From assembly GCA_014763515.1 (NCBI GenBank), contig JACXVH010000020.1, positions 1-17,350 of the forward strand: a stretch of DNA of 17,350 nucleotides. Reading direction: 5' to 3'. Each line of letters starts with the position of its first letter. Position 1 is the first letter of the stretch. This DNA comes from Flavobacteriaceae bacterium. GTDB lineage: Bacteria; Bacteroidota; Bacteroidia; Flavobacteriales; Flavobacteriaceae. This document shows, piece after piece, positions 14,104-17,350 of this stretch. The notes beneath the pieces were generated by a model, which did not search any database, was not told the DNA's origin, and worked only from the letters and a program-made list of their open reading frames with translations. The position numbers and the translations under genes are program-made.

Positions 14104-15431
14104 TTATTCAAACAGACAAATCGTAAATCTAGTTTGAGTTTCATCGCTTTCAAAAGTTAGATAACCACCGTGAGCTTCAATAATGTTTTTAGATAAAGTA
14201 AGTCCTATTCCAGCGCCCTCTTTTCGTGTAGTGAAAAATGGTAGGAAAATTTTATCTTCAATTTCTTTTTCAATTCCTTTTCCAGTGTCGGTAATGTAAA
14301 CAAACAATCTTTTATCTTTGACTTCGCCCGAAAGTGTAATTTGTTTGTTTGTTTGTTTGTTTTGTCGGCAAGTGCGTAAATACTATTGGTTAAGAGATTG
14401 ATTAAAACTTGTTCCAATTGCTGTTTATCAACCGAAATCCATCGGTCAAAACCAATTTCATTAACTACAAAAATCTGTTCTTTTTTCAATAAAGGTTGCA
14501 TAATTTGCAAGCTGTTTTTTAGCAATTCTTGTAAAGCCGTTTTCTCTTTTTTAGGCGAAGGCAATGCTGCAAGTTTTCTATAATTTTCTACGAATTGTTG
14601 TAAATGAAGGGTTCTGTTAGTAATGGTGTCAATACTTTCTTTAATGTCGCTAAGATCTTCAGCAGAAAGCGAATCTTGTTGTGTGGTTTCTTGTAAATTT
14701 TGTGCCAAAGCATGAATAGGCGTTAACGAATTCATTAACTCATGCGAAATCACTTTCATTAAATTAATCCAAGCTTCTTTTTCTTTCTTTTCAATTACTT
14801 TTTGAATCGAATCGAGTAAAACGATATAATAATCTTTATCGTAAATTTTACTTTTTGCTGTTTGTAAAATAAAAGTTTGGTAGTCTTGTTTTTCAACCCG
14901 AATTTGCAAAGGCGTTTTAAAATCAGAAAAGTCGTGTTCTTCAATAATTTGGCACAATGCCGGAATGTATTGATTGAGATAATGCCATTTAGAAACTTTT
15001 GGGGTTTTAAAATGATGTGAAAAGTAATCGTTTATCAGCATAATATCCCAATCCGAATCTTTCTTTTCTAAAATAAGAACAGGAGTTTCAATAGTGTTAA
15101 AAATAGATTGATAAACAGTATCTTTTGAAATTTGCTCCTTTTGATTTGCTTTTAATTGGTCATATAACACAAAAAGATTCGCATAAAATTATTGATGCTT
15201 TTTAGTTTTAAAATTTGCAGAAAAATCTTTATTTAAAATGGAAAGAATTGTTTTGTCATAAAACTCAAAAATAGAATTGATAAATGAAAGCAACTCTAAA
15301 AACAATCCAAGAGCAACAATAAAAACAAGTAAAGCTGTGTAATGATAATGGTTTTGGAACAAAAAGAAACTTCCTGCCAAACCAATTAGCACAAAAAATA
15401 AACGAATAAAAATAGCAAATTGTTTAATCAT
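14104..15431 (-). pseudogene. NtrB-like sensor histidine kinase, inactivated by a TAA codon and a frameshift
   Basis: The gene begins at ATG 15431, overlapping the upstream regulator stop by 8 bases (ATGATTAA). Codons 1-80 encode two transmembrane segments (FAIFIRLFFVLIGLAGSFFL and HYTALLVFIVALGLFLELLS) and the membrane exit. Codon 81 is TAA (15191-15189), but the same frame continues FYANLFVLYDQLKANQ. A PAS-like region follows (IETPVLILEKKDSDWDIMLI) and then the H box VISHELMNSLTPI with His230. The N box is LINLLTNSIYAL. Just after it, the frame is lost in the CAAA repeat at 14340-14360 and resumes as ITLSGEVK, DTGKGIEKE and FFTTRKEGAGIGL in the -1 frame to the stop at 14104. The total of 1328 bases is 2 over a multiple of 3. 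One extra repeat unit, or two fewer, would restore the frame. No functional kinase can be made from this copy, because the TAA also cuts off the membrane part. Confidence 0.9.
14340..14360. repeat. Tetranucleotide microsatellite (TTTG)4 TTTTG inside the kinase gene
   Basis: TTTG occurs at 14340, 14344, 14348 and 14352, followed by TTTTG (14356-14360). On the coding strand this is CAAAA followed by four CAAA units. It is exactly where the kinase frame is lost, between the N box and G1 box of the ATPase domain. Four units are out of frame; five or two would be in frame. Confidence 0.95.
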
Positions 15432-16770
15432 TTTTGATGTCGTATTTTTCCATTCTTCGGTATAAAGCGGCTCTCGATAAACCTAATTCTTCTGCCGATT
15501 TGCTGATGTTGAATTGATGTTTTTGCAACACTTTTTCAATACTGTTTTTTTCAATATTCGAAAGTTGAATTTCTTCTTTTTCGGTTTCGTAAGTATCTAT
15601 CAGTTCTAAATCTAAATCGCCAACGGTAATTGTATGGTCTTCATAAAGAATTACCGCACGCTTTATTCGGTTTTCCATTTCTCTAATATTTCCAAACCAA
15701 GCATGTTTTTGTATTTGTTCCAATGCTTTTTCGTCAAAAAAGAGATTATATTTATCGTATTTAGCACTAAGTTTTTTGAGTAAAAAGTGTGCCAATTCTA
15801 CTAAATCGTCTTTTCTCTCGCGAAGCGGAGGCAACGTAATTTGCATCGTATTGAGTCGGTAACACAAATCTTCTCTAAAATTTTTGTGTTGCACTTCAGC
15901 TTTTAAATCGAGATTGGTTGCAGCAATAATACGAACATTTAGTTTTCTAGGTTTGGCTTCGCCTAATCGCGTAATGGTTTTAGTTTAAATAACCTGAAGT
16001 AATTTGGCTTGTAACGTGAGTGGAATATTTCCGATTTCATCTAAAAATATGGTGCTGTTTTCTGCTAATTCAAATCGTCCAGCGGTATCATTTTTGGCAT
16101 CGGTAAAAGCACCTTTTGCATAACCGAACAATTCGCTTTCAAAAATGTTTTCGTTCAAAGAACCTAAATCAACATGTACAAAAGCATTGTCTTTTCTGCT
16201 CGATTGTTGATGAATATAGTGTGCTAACACATATTTTCCGGTTCCATTTTCGCCTAAAATAAGAATGTTGGCATCGGTTTTTGCTACTTTTTATGCTAAA
16301 TCATAAGCTTTTACAATAACAGATGAGGTCCCAATAAAGAAATCATGGACTAATTTATTGTCGGAAGTTTTATGTTCTTTACGACTTTGTGTAACGCCTT
16401 TTTTGACTATCTCGATGAGTTTGTTATTATCCCAAGGTTTTAAAATATAATCAAAAGCGCCTAGTTTTAGAGCTTCAACTACAGTTTCTACGTGACCAAA
16501 AGCGGTCATCAGAATTACTTTTGTAGCAGGAGATAACAACAAAATTTCTTTTAAAAAATAAATTCCTTCTTTTCCGTCTTCATAACCAATACGATAATTC
16601 ATGTCCAAAAGCACGACATCAATCTTATTTTCAGCTAATATTTTGATGCTGTCTTTAGGATTGTTTAGCGTAATAATGTTTTCAAAATGTTTCTTCAACA
16701 ACATTTTTACTGCAAAAAGAATGTCTTCTTGATCGTCAATTACTATTATGTTGGCTTGTATTTTTTTCAT
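15424..16770 (-). pseudogene. NtrC-family sigma-54 response regulator, interrupted by two in-frame TAA codons
   Basis: One frame of 449 codons runs from ATG 16770 to TAA 15424 and encodes a standard NtrC-type activator. The receiver has Asp12-Asp13, Asp56 in VVLLDMNY and Lys111 in YILKPWDN. The AAA+ domain has Walker A GENGTGK at 173-179, the sigma-54 contact loop GAFTDA at 220-225, Walker B TIFLDEIG around 240-247 and LPPLRERKDDL. The C-terminus is a Fis-type helix-turn-helix (NISKSAEELGLSRAALYRRM). Codon 160 (16293-16291), between receiver and AAA+ domain, is TAA in the context DLA-*-KVAKTDANILILG. Codon 262 (15987-15985) is TAA in the context LLQVI-*-TKTITRLGE, where homologues usually have Gln. 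The frame itself is undisturbed, so these are two base substitutions. The residual 159-aa receiver could still be made. The 3' end overlaps the kinase gene, and the 5' end faces an efflux gene. Confidence 0.92.
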
Positions 16771-16773
16771 TTG

Positions 16774-16810
16774 TGTACGGTTTCGGACATTTGGTGTTCA
16801 TTAATGAACA
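16774..16810. promoter_or_regulatory. Tandem TGT-N10-ACA dyads, likely upstream activating sites of the NtrC-type regulator
   Basis: TGTACGGTTTCGGACA (16774-16789) is a 6-bp dyad with one mismatch and a 4-base centre. TGTTCATTAATGAACA (16795-16810) is a perfect 16-bp palindrome. Both have TGT at one end and ACA at the other. Their centres are exactly 21 bp apart, two helical turns, as expected for two activator dimers on one DNA face. They are about 70-100 bp upstream of the -24 box of the efflux gene and 4-40 bp upstream of the regulator start, so they could also serve autoregulation. Confidence 0.6.
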
Positions 16811-16872
16811 GTTTAATAAAATAAAATTTATTTAAAATGCTGTTTAGTAGCACTTTGTGAATTGTAAGTTTT

Positions 16873-16887
16873 TGGCACAAAATTCCT
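16873..16887 (+). promoter_or_regulatory. Sigma-54 promoter with intact -24 but degenerate -12 element
   Basis: TGGCAC at 16873-16878 is the perfect -24 half of the consensus TGGCAC-N5-TTGC. At the -12 position the sequence is TTCCT (16883-16887) instead of TTGC, and GG-N10 is followed by CT, not GC. The ATG of the efflux gene is 33 bases downstream of the -24 box end. It fits control of the efflux gene by the neighbouring NtrC-type regulator. The poor -12 element may be a weak natural promoter or another sign of decay. Confidence 0.5.
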
Positions 16888-16910
16888 ATATACTAAACTA
16901 AAATAAAGAT

Positions 16911-17350
16911 ATGGACACCATCATTAACCGTAAAAATAGCAAAAAAAAGAAACTAGCCCTAGTAGGAATAATTATTTTAATCTTGACCTTTATTGTGTAT
17001 GTTTCGTGTTTCGTTTACTAAAAAGAGAGCTTATGCTGTAAAAGAGAGTGAAATTTCTATTAAAACGGTTCAAGAAGATTATTTTGAAGATTTTATGGTT
17101 TTCCAAGCGATAACAGAACCTTTGAATTCTATCTTAGTAAACATAGTAGAAGGTGGTTCGGTTCAGGAAATTTTTGTGGAAAACGGAGATTTTGTACAAG
17201 AAGGACAACCGTTGGCTCGATTGTATAATTCGAATACGGAATTAAATTATATGCAACAGGAAACGGCAATTATTGAGCAGATTAATAATTTGAACAAAGC
17301 TAAATTAGATTTGAGAAACCAAGAATTAAGCTTGACAAAAGATTTAATTA
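16911..17350 (+). pseudogene. HlyD/RND-type efflux periplasmic adaptor, 5' part, broken by a 7-bp duplication (runs off window)
   Basis: ATG 16911 opens MDTIINRKNSKKKKLALVG and a single N-terminal membrane anchor (IIILILTFIVYVS), then meets TAA at 17019-17021 after 36 codons. In the frame that starts at 17008 the protein continues without interruption to the window end. That part includes KKRAYAVKESEISIKTV and the biotinyl-lipoyl-like segment ILVNIVEGGSVQEIFVENGD followed by FVQEGQPLARLYN, then the start of the alpha-helical hairpin (QQETAIIEQINNLNKAKLDL). This is a membrane-fusion (adaptor) protein of the HlyD/MacA/RND kind that would link an inner-membrane exporter to a TolC-like channel. 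The frame change coincides with GTTTCGT repeated head to tail (17001-17007 and 17008-17014). Removing one copy restores the frame. The downstream transporter genes lie outside the window. Confidence 0.88.
17001..17014. repeat. 7-bp tandem duplication (GTTTCGT)2 causing the frameshift
   Basis: Two perfect adjacent copies of GTTTCGT lie at the junction of the membrane anchor and the periplasmic part of the adaptor gene. With a single copy the reading is VYVSFTKKRAYA without a break; with two copies a TAA follows within five codons of the second copy. Confidence 0.92.

Noticed and set aside
15189..15431. An independent 80-aa small membrane protein between the regulator and the kinase.
   Set aside because: Its frame continues after the TAA directly into the kinase (261 bases between starts, a multiple of 3). 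It overlaps the regulator as a kinase start would, so it is the membrane domain of the same gene.
15189..16293. TAA might be recoded as a sense codon, since three genes segments read through TAA in frame.
   Set aside because: TAA ends several intact genes in the same window at the expected C-terminus (pyrC, tyrS, the response regulator, its kinase), and the affected genes also carry frameshifts. Pseudogenisation is simpler.

Overview
The window looks like chromosome of a member of the Flavobacteriia, probably Flavobacterium or a close relative. The DNA is AT-rich. Genes carry Bacteroidetes-type promoters (-7 element close to TAnnTTTG) and little visible Shine-Dalgarno sequence. There are two proteins with the C-terminal sorting domain of the type IX secretion system (T9SS), a carboxypeptidase-regulatory-domain TonB receptor, and a dihydroorotase/DUF4296 lipoprotein pair that I associate with this group. 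No rRNA, tRNA, insertion sequence or CRISPR array was seen, and no gene-free stretch exceeds 300 bases.

Left part (1-3800): the 3' end of dihydroorotase (pyrC) and a DUF4296 lipoprotein converge on an NAD-dependent epimerase/dehydratase. Then comes tyrS, whose promoter lies in an 8-bp minisatellite. tyrS converges on a LuxE-like acyl-protein synthetase gene broken by an internal out-of-frame deletion.

Middle (3878-11283): four minus-strand envelope or secreted-protein genes. In transcription order these are a 927-aa TonB-dependent receptor, a 387-aa beta-helix-like lipoprotein, a 110-aa protein that is almost only a T9SS sorting domain, and a 283-aa T9SS cargo. The receptor is divergent from a PhoB/PhoR-like response regulator and histidine kinase pair. 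The 179-bp divergent intergenic region contains six [A/G]TT[A/T] units in exact 11-bp phase, the geometry expected of a PhoB/PhoP-type operator. It ends 10 bp from a -7-like element of the receptor. I infer that the receptor module and the regulator pair form one regulatory unit, possibly phosphate-responsive.

Housekeeping stretch (11266-14100): a GT28-like glycosyltransferase with a TTG start, trmB with a likely GTG start, a LysE-type exporter, and an alkyltransferase-like protein whose reactive cysteine is replaced by alanine.

Right end (14104-17350): a complete but inactivated regulatory and efflux module. An NtrC-type sigma-54 activator has two in-frame TAA codons. Its overlapping NtrB-like kinase has one TAA and a frameshift exactly at a (TTTG)4 tract. 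The divergent efflux membrane-fusion protein is broken by a 7-bp tandem duplication. Between the divergent genes are two 16-bp TGT-N10-ACA dyads 21 bp apart, and a sigma-54 -24 box (TGGCAC) whose -12 box is degenerate. Motifs and reading frames are otherwise intact, so the whole circuit appears to have been lost recently. This is the most striking feature of the window.
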